A stretch of DNA of 64,000 nt from NCBI RefSeq assembly GCF_003610015.1, contig NZ_AP018933.1:1798001-1862000 (forward strand). The letters are read 5' to 3'. Shown in pieces: positions 16,355 through 26,630 of this stretch. Position 1 is the first letter of the stretch. The number at the start of each line of letters is the position of its first letter. Source of the DNA: Zymobacter palmae. GTDB lineage: Bacteria > Pseudomonadota > Gammaproteobacteria > Pseudomonadales > Halomonadaceae. The notes below the pieces were generated by a model. That model had not been told where the DNA came from. It saw nothing but the letters and a program-made list of their open reading frames with translations, and did no database searches. Made by a program: the position numbers and the translations under genes.

Positions 16355-17783
16355 GCGGTTTCTCCTGTTCAGCGGCTACCTGTGCGCCCTGTTCCCGTAG
16401 CGAATCGCTATTAATCTCGACGGCACGCCCATCATGGTGGCCATCATTCAACAGCTGTTCCAGCTCTTCACGGGCATCGGCCAGCACCTCTCGAGTGGCC
16501 TTGTTCTCGGCTCCCAGTGTCACCGACAGCGCTTCTCCGTCCCACTGTATCCCCGCTGTCACGGTTCCCAGAACGGGCAGTTCAAAGGTCAGGGTCAGCA
16601 TCCACGCCCGACGCTGATCGGGAAAGGCCGGGAACCGTCGCTCGGCACCGCTCTCGCCACCGCGCCCATCGGACAAATAAGGCTCAGTCCTGAAAGACAT
16701 CAGCATCATCGCCCCTGCCCACAGCTCGCTCTGAAAGTGGATCGACTGCCCCGCCATCATTTGTAGCTGCTGTCGAATCACGGCATCACCGAACTCTGAC
16801 GCAGCTGGCAATACCGATAGTAACTGCTGACGCTGCCGCGCGCTCTGTTCAACGATTTCCAAAGGAAGATGCCCTCCTGCCCACTGAGCCAGCAATGCTT
16901 CGTGGAACAGACCGCTCGTCTTCAATGCCGAGGCAAGATAGCCCGACAGCGTATCGCGCTGGGCCTCTAGCGGCATCGACTGCCCCGCCGTTTCCATGAT
17001 CAGTGCTGAAGAGAGCACATTCAGCGGCATGGGATCCGGCGATGTCGTAGCAAGCAGCGACTGCCAATCCTGACCGGACAGTACGGTCGTCCACTGACTC
17101 ATTTCTCTGGCCGCACGACTGACGTCGATAAAAGCAGAATCCGATGACGACAGTGTCGGTATCCAGGCCGGCGCATCGCTTCCGCTCGCCGCAGACGCCG
17201 CCACACGATCCTGAAAGCCGATCTGTGGTTCCTGTTCAGTCAGCGGCAGCAGCATGGTCGGCTGAGCAGACAGCGTGGACGATGCGGGCTTGTCCTGCGG
17301 AATGGTCTGCGAAGCAACATGCGTCAGCGGAGCCGGAGGCGACGATTCGGCAAGAATATCGGTTGAGATATCGGACAGCAGTGTCTGCTGCGCAGCCAAA
17401 CGCGCCTGCTCACTCAACACACGAGCGGTATCGCTCAATGCCAGCTGCGCGGAAGCGGCGGATGGAGAATTGGACGGTGGGGTAACAACCTCAGATGGCA
17501 GCGCCGAACGACGCAGGGGTGAAGCAGCGGAGCTGGCTTCTGCATTCTGCTGACGCGACTGTGCCGTTGAGATGTTCTCCGCGAAATCAGCCTCTTCTGA
17601 ACTGCCGCCTTCAGAAGCGGGAGAATCATCAGAAGACTGAGCGGCATCGTCAACGGCACTGTCACGAATTACAGCGGATACGGCAGCGGGGCCGATAGGC
17701 TGGCGCGCATGGGCGTCCAAAGACAGCTGACGCCCGAGCACCTGATGCAAAAGGGTGTCGAGCAAGGGCGTGATAGAGCCCAT
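16347..17783 (-). CDS. fliK: Flagellar hook-length control protein FliK
   Basis: FliK is a secreted ruler that measures the hook and triggers the FlhB switch. The 478-aa protein has a long, low-complexity Ser/Ala/Gln-rich N-terminal part, typical of the ruler, and a folded C-terminal domain (about residues 370-460) with the pattern LTLTFELPVLGTVTAGIQWDG. Overall conservation in this family is low, so the assignment rests on the C-terminal domain and the fliT neighbour. The gene starts six bases after the fliT stop. Confidence 0.85.
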   Translation of the reverse strand: MGSITPLLDTLLHQVLGRQLSLDAHARQPIGPAAVSAVIRDSAVDDAAQSSDDSPASEGGSSEEADFAENISTAQSRQQNAEASSAASPLRRSALPSEVVTPPSNSPSAASAQLALSDTARVLSEQARLAAQQTLLSDISTDILAESSPPAPLTHVASQTIPQDKPASSTLSAQPTMLLPLTEQEPQIGFQDRVAASAASGSDAPAWIPTLSSSDSAFIDVSRAAREMSQWTTVLSGQDWQSLLATTSPDPMPLNVLSSALIMETAGQSMPLEAQRDTLSGYLASALKTSGLFHEALLAQWAGGHLPLEIVEQSARQRQQLLSVLPAASEFGDAVIRQQLQMMAGQSIHFQSELWAGAMMLMSFRTEPYLSDGRGGESGAERRFPAFPDQRRAWMLTLTFELPVLGTVTAGIQWDGEALSVTLGAENKATREVLADAREELEQLLNDGHHDGRAVEINSDSLREQGAQVAAEQEKPHA

Positions 17784-17789
17784 GATAGG

Positions 17790-18170
17790 TTAGCTCCCGG
17801 AGAAGCGCTGGTAGGCATTGGAGACTTTGTGAGTACGAATGCGCTGCTCTTCTTCTGCCATCAGCGTGCCAAGCTCCTTAAGGCGCACATCAAGCTGTTC
17901 ACGAATCTTGCGGTCGTTATCCAGCAAGCGCTGTAGATAGACCTGACGTTCGCGACGCTGAGAGAAGCTCAGCTGCGTATCGCCTACCGAAGACAGCTGC
18001 TCGGCCTGTACCAAGTACTCCATGCCTTCGTTGACGAGCGCGTCCCACTCACCCTCTTGGGCCTTACGCACCATACGCTCAGAATGTTCGATGATCTTGC
18101 GGTATTCATCCATGAGGCCGTCGACCTGCATGCCGGAATCCACAGAACCATCCTGCATGGAATCAATCAT
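17790..18170 (-). CDS. fliT: Flagellar chaperone FliT
   Basis: FliT is the export chaperone for the filament cap protein FliD and, in enterics, an inhibitor of FlhDC. The 126-aa product from the ATG at 18170 is small, acidic and helical (LMDEYRKIIEHSERMVRKAQ). Start choice: AGGG seven bases upstream and an ATGA overlap with the fliS stop. Family identity is supported mainly by position after fliS and by length. Confidence 0.8.
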   Translation of the reverse strand: MIDSMQDGSVDSGMQVDGLMDEYRKIIEHSERMVRKAQEGEWDALVNEGMEYLVQAEQLSSVGDTQLSFSQRRERQVYLQRLLDNDRKIREQLDVRLKELGTLMAEEEQRIRTHKVSNAYQRFSGS

Positions 18171-18568
18171 GATAAGCCCTTTCCATTGTCGCCAATGCTG
18201 CGCCATGCGGTTGCAATGTCATTGACCATGTCAGCAACATGCTCAATGGAATTACGATCCACCTTGATATTGGCCTTCAAGAGCGTTCTCGACATATAGC
18301 CGTAAAGGTTGTGGAGGTTCTCTGAAAGCTCTCCCCCCTTCTCCATGTCGAGTGCTGCATCCAACCCGTTATCAAGAATAGTAATGGCTTTGGAAATTGC
18401 CATCCCACGCTCAGCGACCTTGCCTTCATCCAATGCCCACAGCGCGCGATTTAGCGCTTTCTCTAGGCCATCGTACAGCAACACAATCAACTGATGCGGA
18501 CTGGCCCCCATGACGGCCGTTTCGAGCCCCACCGTGGCGTATGCCTGTGCACCTTTTCGAGTCAACAT
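18167..18568 (-). CDS. fliS: Flagellin chaperone FliS
   Basis: FliS binds flagellin in the cytosol and prevents early polymerisation. The 133-aa protein begins MLTRKGAQAYATVGLETAVM, matching E. coli FliS from its first residues, and contains LIVLLYDGLEKALNRA and the AITILDNGLDAALD helix. The start at 18568 is chosen by this alignment and a purine-rich upstream site; an ATG five codons earlier has no ribosome site. Neighbouring fliT overlaps its stop. Confidence 0.93.
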   Translation of the reverse strand: MLTRKGAQAYATVGLETAVMGASPHQLIVLLYDGLEKALNRALWALDEGKVAERGMAISKAITILDNGLDAALDMEKGGELSENLHNLYGYMSRTLLKANIKVDRNSIEHVADMVNDIATAWRSIGDNGKGLS

Positions 18569-18692
18569 GCCTACTCTCTTCATTACCAAGGGATTACACG
18601 TCGAAAGCACATCATAGCCAAACTTTTAACAGTGAGATGCGCGAATAAACGGGCTATTTATCTAGGTATTTCCACCGGAAAGGCATAAACGA

Positions 18693-18735
18693 TCGCTGCT
18701 GCCATCAGAACGGAATGCTCAATGGGCAGCAGCGA
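18693..18735 (-). other. Hairpin between fliD and fliS
   Basis: TCGCTGCTGCC (18693-18703) and GGCAGCAGCGA (18725-18735) form a perfect 11-bp stem. There is no clear T-run on the minus strand, so it may process or stabilise the fliD part of the messenger rather than end it. Confidence 0.55.
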
Positions 18736-18747
18736 CCGGTAAGGTCA

Positions 18748-20172
18748 TCAGCTAGATTTATTTAGGGCTTCGAACTGCGCCTTGATGCTTTCGATCTGGG
18801 TGTCCATCGTGGTCTTGAACTGCACCAGTTTAGTAAAGCTCTGCTTGTACATCTTCAGACGGTATTCACTGGCCGTGGTAGCACGTTCCTTCTGGGAGGT
18901 GATGGCCGTGACCTTATCGTTCAGCGTTTTAGTATTGGTGGTCAGAATACCTGTCTTGCTGTTCTCGATTTCGTCGACCTTGGCCACGATCTGGTTCATG
19001 ATCCCGCTTTTGCCGTCTGTAGCCGCTAGCGTGGTCTTGAAGCCTTCCGGGTTGCTCTTCATCGCTTGCTGCAGCTTGGTGCTATCAACCTCTAGCGTTC
19101 CCGCCGGCTTGGTGCTGGTAGTTTTGTCCAGGCTGATGGCCGTGATGCCGTAATCCTTCAGCTTTGCAAGGTTCTCGTTACTCAACAGCGTCTTGATCTG
19201 ACTGCGGATCGTACGTGCACCAGAGTCGCCTACCAGCGCCCCAGTATCAGTGGAGTCGGTAGAGTTGTACTGGGTCAGGCTGCTCATCGTGCTCAGGAAA
19301 CTGTTATAAGACGACACGAAGTTCGTCACACCCGTTTCCCAGTCGGTGGTGTTGGTCGCGACCGTCGTCGTTTCAGGCGATGTAGACACGGAAGACAGCG
19401 TCAGTTCAAGACCAGGTACCGCATCAGTCACTTTGTTAGAGCTTGCTTCCAGATCAACGCCATTGACCGAGAACTGCGCGTTAGTGGCTTCGCGCTTCAC
19501 TGACATGTTGGAAATGACATCCGTCAAGCCGGAGTCGCCTGTCGCACTGATGGTGAAGGCGTTCGCCGAACCGGTCGTGGTGGATGATACCGTCAGATAG
19601 GAGCTGCCATCCGAGTTGGAAATGACCGCCGCTGAAATGTTCAGCTTGTTGCCCTTGCTGTCCTTAGCCGAGTTGATGGCATCGCGCACGCCTACCAGCG
19701 ATGCATCGGTCACGGAAATGGAAAGCGCATCACCCGTACCTTGCTGCAGGGTGACGGTACCGCTACCTAGCGTACTGGTCTTATCCGACACCTTTGTGCT
19801 CGCGTTGGACTGCGTCGTCGCCAGCTGATTGACCTGGATGTCGTACGTACCCGAAATGGAGTTGTCCGTCGCCGTAGCCAGATAGGCAACGGCACTGGTA
19901 GTCGCCGTAGCGGATTTCTGGAAGTTGTCGGCAGTCAGTGCTTCCGCCTGGCTTTTCAAGGCATCCAGCGAGCTTTGGATCGTCGAGTAAGCCGATATCT
20001 TCGTTTCAACGCTGGTTTTCTGCGTGTCATACGTTGCCAGCTTGCTCTGCTCTGCTGCTTCCAACTGCGAGTAGTACTTGTCCAGATCAAGGGATGCACC
20101 ACTCCCGAAGTTCAAGCTACCCAGACCCGATGATGTCGACGTACTACTTGTAGTTGATGATGTCGTTGCCAT
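18748..20172 (-). CDS. fliD: Flagellar filament cap protein FliD
   Basis: FliD caps the growing filament and lets flagellin fold at the tip. The 474-aa protein is Ser/Thr-rich. It has helical ends (SQLEAAEQSKLATYDTQKTS near the start, TSQKERATTASEYRLKMYKQ near the end) that form the D0/D1 core, and a central beta-rich region. The ATG at 20172 has GGGAG about ten bases upstream. A sigma-28 promoter match precedes it. Flagellin itself (fliC) is not in the window. Confidence 0.93.
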   Translation of the reverse strand: MATTSSTTSSTSTSSGLGSLNFGSGASLDLDKYYSQLEAAEQSKLATYDTQKTSVETKISAYSTIQSSLDALKSQAEALTADNFQKSATATTSAVAYLATATDNSISGTYDIQVNQLATTQSNASTKVSDKTSTLGSGTVTLQQGTGDALSISVTDASLVGVRDAINSAKDSKGNKLNISAAVISNSDGSSYLTVSSTTTGSANAFTISATGDSGLTDVISNMSVKREATNAQFSVNGVDLEASSNKVTDAVPGLELTLSSVSTSPETTTVATNTTDWETGVTNFVSSYNSFLSTMSSLTQYNSTDSTDTGALVGDSGARTIRSQIKTLLSNENLAKLKDYGITAISLDKTTSTKPAGTLEVDSTKLQQAMKSNPEGFKTTLAATDGKSGIMNQIVAKVDEIENSKTGILTTNTKTLNDKVTAITSQKERATTASEYRLKMYKQSFTKLVQFKTTMDTQIESIKAQFEALNKSS

Positions 20173-20207
20173 GAAATACATCTCCCATGCTTGGTGAAGT
20201 GCAGCTT

Positions 20208-20235
20208 ATATCGGCCGCATAGAGGCACAGGTTTA
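20208..20235 (-). promoter_or_regulatory. Sigma-28 promoter for fliD operon
   Basis: On the minus strand TAAA (20232-20235), a 16-base spacer and GCCGATAT (20208-20215) match the flagellar class-3 consensus, with 7 of 8 in the -10 part and a spacer one base longer than ideal. The transcript would have a leader of about 30 bases. Confidence 0.65.
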
Positions 20236-20495
20236 GGAATGAAAGTATTCACTGACTTACACAAAAGCCCTTGCCAGCCGCTACGCTCGACAAAGAATGC
20301 ATCACTCCCAGCCCCAATATCATGCCCGACGGGATCATGCGACAGGCCGCAGCCCTGAAACGGCCCATTTTCCCATCAGCGGATTAGGATTAAAGCTGCG
20401 AAACACGATGAAAACATCCGCCTGTCTCAGACACCTCAATTGACACAGCAATAGGTCGAACTAAGGCCATCTTGCCGCCTTCACTGCACCATGAA

Positions 20496-20536
20496 AAAAG
20501 CCCCCGGCTACCGCCAATAGGCAGCCGAAGGCTTTT
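20496..20536 (-). terminator. Terminator after TSUP permease gene
   Basis: AAAAGCC and CCGGCT on the left pair with AGCCG and GGCTTTT on the right, with small internal mismatches. On the minus strand the stem is followed by a T-run (A6 at 20494-20499). Confidence 0.75.
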
Positions 20537-20575
20537 CTAGCACCGTGGACTACGGCCACAGAGAAAGAAAAAGAG

Positions 20576-21361
20576 TCAGTGAAGCCACTGAACGACCAGC
20601 GCTGCCAACATATCCCCCAACAGCAGCTTGATCGACATCGCAATCGAAACCACAACCATCAGTATGCGGATCAAACGCTGCCCTTTACTGATGGCAATAC
20701 GCGCACCTAGATTGCCACCAACGAGCTGTCCCGCCAGCATCACAAGGCCAATCTCCCAGAATATCTGGCCGTGTGCGATGAAGAACAGCAACGCAGCAAT
20801 GTTGCTGGTGGCATTCAGTACCTTCGTTGTAGCGGTCGCCTTCAGCATACTGAAGCCCTGCAGCATGACGCAGGCCACGACCATCAGCGTTCCCGTACCC
20901 GGTCCACAGAAGCCATCGTAAAACCCCAGTAACGGACAGATGAAACCGATGAACATCGGCGCACTTAATCGTGCCTGTTCTTCCCTGACGCCAAGATTGG
21001 GGGAAAACAGAAAGAACACGGCAAAGCCGATCAGCATGAAAGGAATCATCAGCATCAGAATACGTGCAGAAAGGAAGGACACCACCACCGCTCCCAGCAC
21101 AGCGCCAACGAAGACGCAGAGAATATGAGGAATGAGATCCCTTAATCTGACATGTCCTTTTCTTATGAAATGCAGCGCAGCGGAAAAAGAGCCGCCGACC
21201 GCCCCAACTTTGTTGGTCGCGACAGCAACAGCGGGCAGCATGCCTGTCGCCAGCAGTGCAGGCAGCGTGATCAGCCCGCCGCCGCCGGCAATGGCGTCGA
21301 TGGTGGCCGCAACCAATGCGATGAAGAAGAACAGCAAGAGTATTTCGGGGCTGAAGCTCAT
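20576..21361 (-). CDS. TSUP-family (TauE/SafE) membrane permease
   Basis: The 261-aa protein is almost entirely hydrophobic, with about eight membrane segments. It opens like YfcA-type members of the TauE/SafE family, with the conserved ATIDAIAGGGGLITLPALL repeat motif and the related second-half motif GFYDGFCGPGTGTLMVVA. These inner-membrane proteins move small sulfur- or carbon-containing anions; the substrate here is unknown. The ATG at 21361 is preferred over a start ten codons upstream. Confidence 0.85.
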   Translation of the reverse strand: MSFSPEILLLFFFIALVAATIDAIAGGGGLITLPALLATGMLPAVAVATNKVGAVGGSFSAALHFIRKGHVRLRDLIPHILCVFVGAVLGAVVVSFLSARILMLMIPFMLIGFAVFFLFSPNLGVREEQARLSAPMFIGFICPLLGFYDGFCGPGTGTLMVVACVMLQGFSMLKATATTKVLNATSNIAALLFFIAHGQIFWEIGLVMLAGQLVGGNLGARIAISKGQRLIRILMVVVSIAMSIKLLLGDMLAALVVQWLH

Positions 21362-21481
21362 TGTAGGAATACCTCGTGAGGAGCCTGTCAACGGATGCCG
21401 CTCGCACCTTTATTATCGTTGGAAGAGCAGCGGCATAAGTAAGAACGCACCGGCCCAGCTTAATCGGTTGTCTGATATAAA

Positions 21482-21510
21482 AGAAGCCGCTTGAAACAAG
21501 CGGCTTCTTC
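21482..21510 (-). terminator. Terminator after NlpC/P60 gene
   Basis: A perfect 13-bp stem (21482-21494 with 21498-21510) with a 3-base loop; on the minus strand T residues follow. It insulates the lipoprotein gene from the TSUP gene. Confidence 0.8.
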
Positions 21511-21551
21511 ACAGCAATAGAAGAACATATCAAGGCAGCGCCAGCAGCGGA

Positions 21552-22178
21552 TTACCCGTTGACGGTCGGGATACGATCCGGCGTGCTGGCGCGGGAAGCC
21601 AGCTGCGGGTTCTCGATAGGACGACGTGCCTGTACATAGCGGCGCGCCCAATAGTGATTGTCCAGCTGAGAGATCATCACGCCCTGAGAGGAAGAGGCAT
21701 GCATGAATAGACCATCGCCGAGATAAACCCCAACGTGATTGAGGCGGCGTGTTGGTTTGAAGAAAACGAGATCACCGGGTTTGAGTGCCGCGCGAGAAAC
21801 GCGACGGCCTTGCTTCATCTGCTCGCCTGCCGTGCGCGGCAAGGCGTAGTTAAATCGTTCTTTGAAGATGCGCTGTGTGAGTGCCGAACAGTCTATGCCA
21901 TCGCGACTTTCACCACCGAAGCGATAAGGGGTGCCCGCCCACTCTCGATACTCGCTCATCAACGTGTCGTGAACACCAATTGGACGGTGCTGCGTTCCTG
22001 TGTATTCGATATCGACGTTATCACCGGAAGTCTGATAGCCGCCTATGATGGGGTAAGGTGCTGCGGAAGAACGAAGGGGTGCGGTAGAAGCCAAAGTGGT
22101 CGGTTGATCAACACCGTTTGCAGCACAGCCCGCGAGACTAAGAAGAAGAAAACAAAAACCTGTCACTTTTTTATACAT
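21552..22178 (-). CDS. NlpC/P60 peptidoglycan hydrolase lipoprotein
   Basis: This 208-aa protein resembles MepS (Spr), an outer-membrane-anchored endopeptidase that cuts peptidoglycan crosslinks for wall growth. A lipoprotein signal ends at LSLAGC. The catalytic cysteine is in GIDCSALTQ and the histidine in LNHVGVYLGDG, with a further polar residue in FMHASSS. The start at 22178 gives the shortest standard signal (MYKKVTGF); 22187 is also possible. There are about 50 linker residues between the signal and the domain. Confidence 0.88.
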   Translation of the reverse strand: MYKKVTGFCFLLLSLAGCAANGVDQPTTLASTAPLRSSAAPYPIIGGYQTSGDNVDIEYTGTQHRPIGVHDTLMSEYREWAGTPYRFGGESRDGIDCSALTQRIFKERFNYALPRTAGEQMKQGRRVSRAALKPGDLVFFKPTRRLNHVGVYLGDGLFMHASSSQGVMISQLDNHYWARRYVQARRPIENPQLASRASTPDRIPTVNG

Positions 22179-22187
22179 GAGCGGCAT

Positions 22188-22573
22188 CTCAATTCGATCG
22201 ACAAGAAGAAAAGAACATCAACAAAAACAGGAAAGCGTACAGATGCAACAAAAGGAAACAAACCGCAACGGTGCGCAGAGCGCACGCACCACTACATGCA
22301 TGATATCAGCCAACATCTGGCTCTGCCTGACGAAGACTATCAGCACGATTGAATTTCTCAATTTGTCCACATTCAAGCATTGTATATCAAAAAAGAAGAA
22401 CCCTCTTTACGCATTTGGCGGCATACGTAAAAAATGTCCTCTTGCCTGATAGCGATCACACACAACCCCGCTTTCAAACACGTATGTTTTGGCGACAATC
22501 CCCCGCAGCATCGCTCACCACGCGCATTGCCCGCCAATACTCCGAGCGTATTCTCATGAAAAGGGAAGCCCAT
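22188..22573. other. Intergenic region without a supported gene
   Basis: This region lies between the NlpC/P60 gene and the terminator of the acyltransferase gene. It is A-rich on the plus strand and has no open frame with both a ribosome site and recognisable product. The promoter of the lipoprotein gene must lie in its left part. Confidence 0.4.
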
Positions 22574-22613
22574 AAAAAAGGCGAAAAGCCGACTAAAATG
22601 CCCGCTTTTCGCC
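22574..22613 (-). terminator. Terminator after acyltransferase gene
   Basis: GGCGAAAAGC (22580-22589) pairs perfectly with GCTTTTCGCC (22604-22613), and the minus strand continues with T6. Confidence 0.85.
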
Positions 22614-22662
22614 CTCTCCGCTATTTCCTTATTACATCAATTGGATAGAGAGTAAGCACCTG

Positions 22663-23931
22663 TCATTTTTTGAGCAATAGCCGCTGAATGACCCCTCGCA
22701 CCCGTAATACGAACTGCTCCTGAAACAGGATACAGAACATCACCGTCAGCAATAAAAAGACGGGGTACCAAGCAAACGTGATCGTTCCCGCCTGCGCACT
22801 GCACTGCGTGATGGAAGAAAGGCACTGTGATGGCTGCGAACCAGAAAGCGCCATTTCTGTGCGCGAAAAGATCAGATAGAGCGGAACATGCAGAGCAAAC
22901 ATCGGCAGCGAAGCACCTCCCAGACGCGCAGCAGTGCGCTGCCAGAACACACGGTTGGGAGCCTTCGCAAACAGGCAGAGATAGATCAGCGCCAACTGAC
23001 CCGGCATCATCAGTCCATTGTGCAGCACATAGTGCCAGCCAGCACTATGGCCGGGCAGCAGAAGCCACTCGCCCAGCGCGATCGAACCGACCAGCAGCGA
23101 CACAGCCATCACCCCTCTCGACAAGGACAGTGTGTCCGTCTTCTGCCGGTGGTACCAGACACACAGCAGAATGCCCGCAGCAAACTCAGGCAACCGGATC
23201 AACGGGTTGCGATGCAGTAGCCCGGTTTCCGGCGCTCCCCACGAGGTCAGCAGGATGACAAGCACTGGCGGAACCAGATACAGCAGATTGACGACGCACA
23301 GCCAGCGCATGGGATGACACCGACGCCATAACCATACCGCCAACCACGGAAACGTTAGATAGAAGAAGAACAGGGTTGAGATCGACCACGTCGGAGGGTT
23401 GAACGTAAGGTAATACGGGTTCCAAGCCTGCAGTAATGCGATGTTCTCAAAGGCCGCCCACAGCAGCTCACGATTGCTCATGGTGTGCCATACGGCTTCG
23501 CCATTATTGACGTCCATCATGACGGCTCGGATCGACGCCGATGCATCTTCAGGCGTCAGCTGAAGTACGGGCAGCACCGCCATCACAGCAATGGTAATGA
23601 TCATGGCCCCGATATGAATCGGGTACAGATTGGCCAGCCGGCGAACAAGAAAGCTGCGCTTCGATTCCCGCAGCCCGTACTGTCCATCGGGCGGCTGCGG
23701 ACGCAGATAGACATGCGTCAGCAAGAAGCCGGACAGAATGAAGAAAGTGCTGGTCGAGAAAAACCCTAGGCCAGTGATATAACCCGACCATTCGCTTATC
23801 GAGGGATAATAGTGAAGGGTATGAAAGACGACGATATACAGTCCAAGAATGAAGCGTAGCCATTCAAGTGCAATGAATCGTCTTGTCCGGTGGTGTACTG
23901 TCGAAGCGGGGACAGACGAAGCGCTATGCAT
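22663..23931 (-). CDS. Acyltransferase 3 family membrane protein
   Basis: The 422-aa protein has about ten membrane segments and the opening of the acyltransferase-3/OafA family (FIALEWLRFILGLYIVVFHTLHY, with the family's conserved Arg and His), then FFILSGFLLTHVYL. Such inner-membrane enzymes add acetyl or other acyl groups to surface sugars such as lipopolysaccharide or exopolysaccharide. There is no glycan cluster next to it, so the target is unknown. The ATG at 23931 follows AGAGGA with suitable spacing. Confidence 0.85.
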   Translation of the reverse strand: MHSASSVPASTVHHRTRRFIALEWLRFILGLYIVVFHTLHYYPSISEWSGYITGLGFFSTSTFFILSGFLLTHVYLRPQPPDGQYGLRESKRSFLVRRLANLYPIHIGAMIITIAVMAVLPVLQLTPEDASASIRAVMMDVNNGEAVWHTMSNRELLWAAFENIALLQAWNPYYLTFNPPTWSISTLFFFYLTFPWLAVWLWRRCHPMRWLCVVNLLYLVPPVLVILLTSWGAPETGLLHRNPLIRLPEFAAGILLCVWYHRQKTDTLSLSRGVMAVSLLVGSIALGEWLLLPGHSAGWHYVLHNGLMMPGQLALIYLCLFAKAPNRVFWQRTAARLGGASLPMFALHVPLYLIFSRTEMALSGSQPSQCLSSITQCSAQAGTITFAWYPVFLLLTVMFCILFQEQFVLRVRGVIQRLLLKK

Positions 23932-24159
23932 CAATATTTCCTCTGATCATGCCTCGTGCCAATGCACGGAACGAGGCGACAAACACATGTTCTTTTAATT
24001 GCGAACATGTCTGCATCTTCAAGATAATGTGCTGCTATTGCAGGGTCGTGGAATTAAATTTCATAGACAATGCCATAAGCGTTATCAATAACCCATGAAA
24101 CAATGTGTAATCAGTAATGAAATTATTCTGATAACGAGAAGATTATAGACGCTGATAAT

Positions 24160-24185
24160 AAAGGCTCCACCACGGTGGAACCTTT
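24160..24185 (-). terminator. Terminator after large catalase gene
   Basis: AAGGCTCCACC pairs with GGTGGAACCTT with one mismatch and a tiny loop, followed by T5 on the plus strand and A/T sequence on the minus strand. Confidence 0.65.
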
Positions 24186-24239
24186 TTACAATTTACTTTT
24201 AGATAACCTTATGTGGCTTTATTGCTCATCACAGAGAGG

Positions 24240-26384
24240 CTAAGCCGCAACCGAAGCCACCTTGCTATCACGCGACCAGACACGATGCAGCGACAGCGCT
24301 TTTACGAAACCGTCCAGCCCTTCAGACGTGCATCCATCGGTCAGCACACCGTCTTCTGCCGTCGGCAAGTTGGCGGCCTGCAGCAACGTAGCACCTTCTC
24401 CCAGTGCCATAATGACCTTGAGGTGCTTGTAAGCCTCAAGCAGGTAATAACGCCCCGCCCCTAGTGTAGCTAGTCGACGAGCAGAGCCCTCGATCACGAT
24501 GACGGCATCCATCGTAACCGAGGGCTGACCGTCCAGTGTTGCGGCGGGCGTGACTTGCTGACCATCATCCAGCGTTACCGGCGCCATTGACGGCGCAATC
24601 ACTACGGGCGTCGCGCCTTCTTGCTTGAGACGATCCGCCACCTGCGTCAGCTGTGTATGGCAGGCCCCATCGGCGACCAGTACGGCGACCTGCCGATAGC
24701 GGATGTTCTGTGGTGGACGCGCCATCAGGCTCAGCGATGGCGCCTTCGCTAGCGAACACTGACCCAGAGCGTCGGGTGAAGCCGTCGGTGCTGTCGGCAC
24801 CGGCATACCATGAGCCTTGGCAACGGCTTCAGCCAAGGCCAGTGAAATGTTGGGCAGGATCTGCTCAATCACTCGCTGGCGGATATAGGGTCGCGTGACT
24901 TTAGACAGCTCGAACGTAAACGCCTCAATGATGTGCTGCTGCTCAACAGGCGTCTGGCTGTCCCAGAACAGACGCGCCTGAGAATAGTGATCGTTGAAGG
25001 AAGGACTGCGTGCGCGCACCTTGTGTGCATCAATGCGTTCATAGGTACTTTCGAAGCCCCCTTGCTGCTCCTGCGGCGGCGTGGTAGTTGGCCAGCCACC
25101 CTCAATAGAATTTGGTTCGTAGGAAGCCTGCCCTTTATTGATTGTCAGACGGTGGAAGCTGTCTCGCTGATGGTTATGAAATGGGCAGACCGGCTGATTG
25201 ATGGGGATCTCATGGAAATTGGGACCGCCCAAACGCAGCATCTGGGTATCTAGGTAGGAAAAGACACGCCCCTGCAGCAAAGGATCGTTCGAAAAGTCGA
25301 TGCCCGGCACGATATTGCCCGGATTGAACGCGACCTGTTCGGTTTCGGCAAAGTAGTTATCCGGATTGCGGTTCAGCACCATCTTGCCGATCGGTGTAAC
25401 CGGTACGCACTCTTCAGGAATCAGCTTGGTCGGGTCAAGAATGTCGAAATCGAAAGCGTGCTCGTCCTTTTCTTCGATCACCTGTACGCCCAGCTCCCAT
25501 TCAAACGGCTGGCCGCTGTCGATCTGTTGCCACATATCCCGTCGGTGGAAGTCGGGGTCTCGTGCCCACAGCTTCTGTGCCTCATCCCAGCACAGCGACC
25601 ATGTTCCCGCCAGCGGCTTCCAGTGAAAGCGCACAAAGCGGGAAACGCCCTGCCGGTCGATCAATCGGAACGTATGGATGCCGAACCCTTCCATCGAGCG
25701 GAATGAACGCGGCAGCGCGCGATCCGACATGGCCCACATCACGTTGTGCGCGGTTTCTGGCACCAGTGAAACGAAATCCCAAAACGTATCGTGTGCCGAC
25801 TGTCCTTGCGGAATGTCATTGTGTGGCTCAGGTTTTACCGCATGCACGAAGTCAGGAAACTTGATCGCATCCTGAATGAAGAAGATGGGGGTGTTGTTGC
25901 CCACCAGATCCCAGTTGCCTTCTTCGGTATAAAATTTGACGGCAAAGCCTCGGATATCGCGCACGGTATCATTAGAGCCCCGAGCCCCTTGGACAGTCGA
26001 AAAACGCGTAAAGACAGGCGTTCTAGCCTCGGGATCACGGAATACAGCGGCTTTTGACAGCTCGGCTGCCCGAGGATACGGCTGAAAATAGCCGTGAGCG
26101 GCCGCCCCACGCGCATGTACGATACGCTCGGGAATGCGCTCATGGTCAAAGTGATTGATCTTCTCGCGGAGAATAAAATCCTCCAGCAGCGTTGGTCCAC
26201 GTTCACCGGCTTTCAGCGAATTCTCATTATCGGCAATGCGTACCCCTTGGTTGGTACGCAAGTCGTGTTCCTTCGCATCGCTTCGATACGTCTCAAGCGC
26301 TTCATCCTTGCGGTGCTCATCCGTACCCCACTGGGTGTCGTGCGCTTCATCGTGATTCGTAGCCGTATAGGAATGCTGTGTCAT
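24240..26384 (-). CDS. katE: Large-subunit heme catalase (HPII type)
   Basis: This enzyme breaks hydrogen peroxide into water and oxygen. The 714-aa product is of the large-subunit class. The catalytic core has H90 (RIVHARG), the Asn motif VGNNTPIFF (about 161-169) and the proximal heme Tyr in [14 protein letters not shown] flavodoxin-like C-terminal domain begins near residue 575 ([10 protein letters not shown]). The ATG at 26384 has AGGAG nine to ten bases upstream. The frame stays open upstream, but that stretch lies in the promoter region. It is tandem with a small-subunit catalase; terminators separate the two. The name follows E. coli KatE. Confidence 0.93.
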   Translation of the reverse strand: MTQHSYTATNHDEAHDTQWGTDEHRKDEALETYRSDAKEHDLRTNQGVRIADNENSLKAGERGPTLLEDFILREKINHFDHERIPERIVHARGAAAHGYFQPYPRAAELSKAAVFRDPEARTPVFTRFSTVQGARGSNDTVRDIRGFAVKFYTEEGNWDLVGNNTPIFFIQDAIKFPDFVHAVKPEPHNDIPQGQSAHDTFWDFVSLVPETAHNVMWAMSDRALPRSFRSMEGFGIHTFRLIDRQGVSRFVRFHWKPLAGTWSLCWDEAQKLWARDPDFHRRDMWQQIDSGQPFEWELGVQVIEEKDEHAFDFDILDPTKLIPEECVPVTPIGKMVLNRNPDNYFAETEQVAFNPGNIVPGIDFSNDPLLQGRVFSYLDTQMLRLGGPNFHEIPINQPVCPFHNHQRDSFHRLTINKGQASYEPNSIEGGWPTTTPPQEQQGGFESTYERIDAHKVRARSPSFNDHYSQARLFWDSQTPVEQQHIIEAFTFELSKVTRPYIRQRVIEQILPNISLALAEAVAKAHGMPVPTAPTASPDALGQCSLAKAPSLSLMARPPQNIRYRQVAVLVADGACHTQLTQVADRLKQEGATPVVIAPSMAPVTLDDGQQVTPAATLDGQPSVTMDAVIVIEGSARRLATLGAGRYYLLEAYKHLKVIMALGEGATLLQAANLPTAEDGVLTDGCTSEGLDGFVKALSLHRVWSRDSKVASVAA

Positions 26385-26552
26385 CGTAGATCGCTCCTTG
26401 ATCAAGCCGTTACACATATGCCTACTGCATGTCACCGCTGCATCGTAGAGAAAGCCCCCACAAGGTGCAGTGTCATTTACCACCCTAGTGATGACCAACG
26501 CTTCGCGCCAGCCTCGGCGAAAGACTTCCTTTCTTGCCCATCATCACGTACG

Positions 26553-26583
26553 AAAAAAGGCCAGCCTGAACAGGCTGGCCTTT
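26553..26583 (-). terminator. Terminator between the two catalase genes
   Basis: GGCCAGCCTG (26559-26568) and CAGGCTGGCC (26571-26580) form a perfect stem with a 2-base gap, flanked by A6 and T3. The minus strand reads into T6, so it ends the small catalase transcript. Confidence 0.9.
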
Positions 26584-26630
26584 CATTGGGTCAATGCAAA
26601 AGCGCCAACAGCCGCTTTACGCCGACCATC

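Noticed and set aside
20685-21533. 282-codon frame overlapping the TSUP permease gene
   Set aside because: Same strand, shifted frame, no recognisable protein; the permease frame has clear family motifs.
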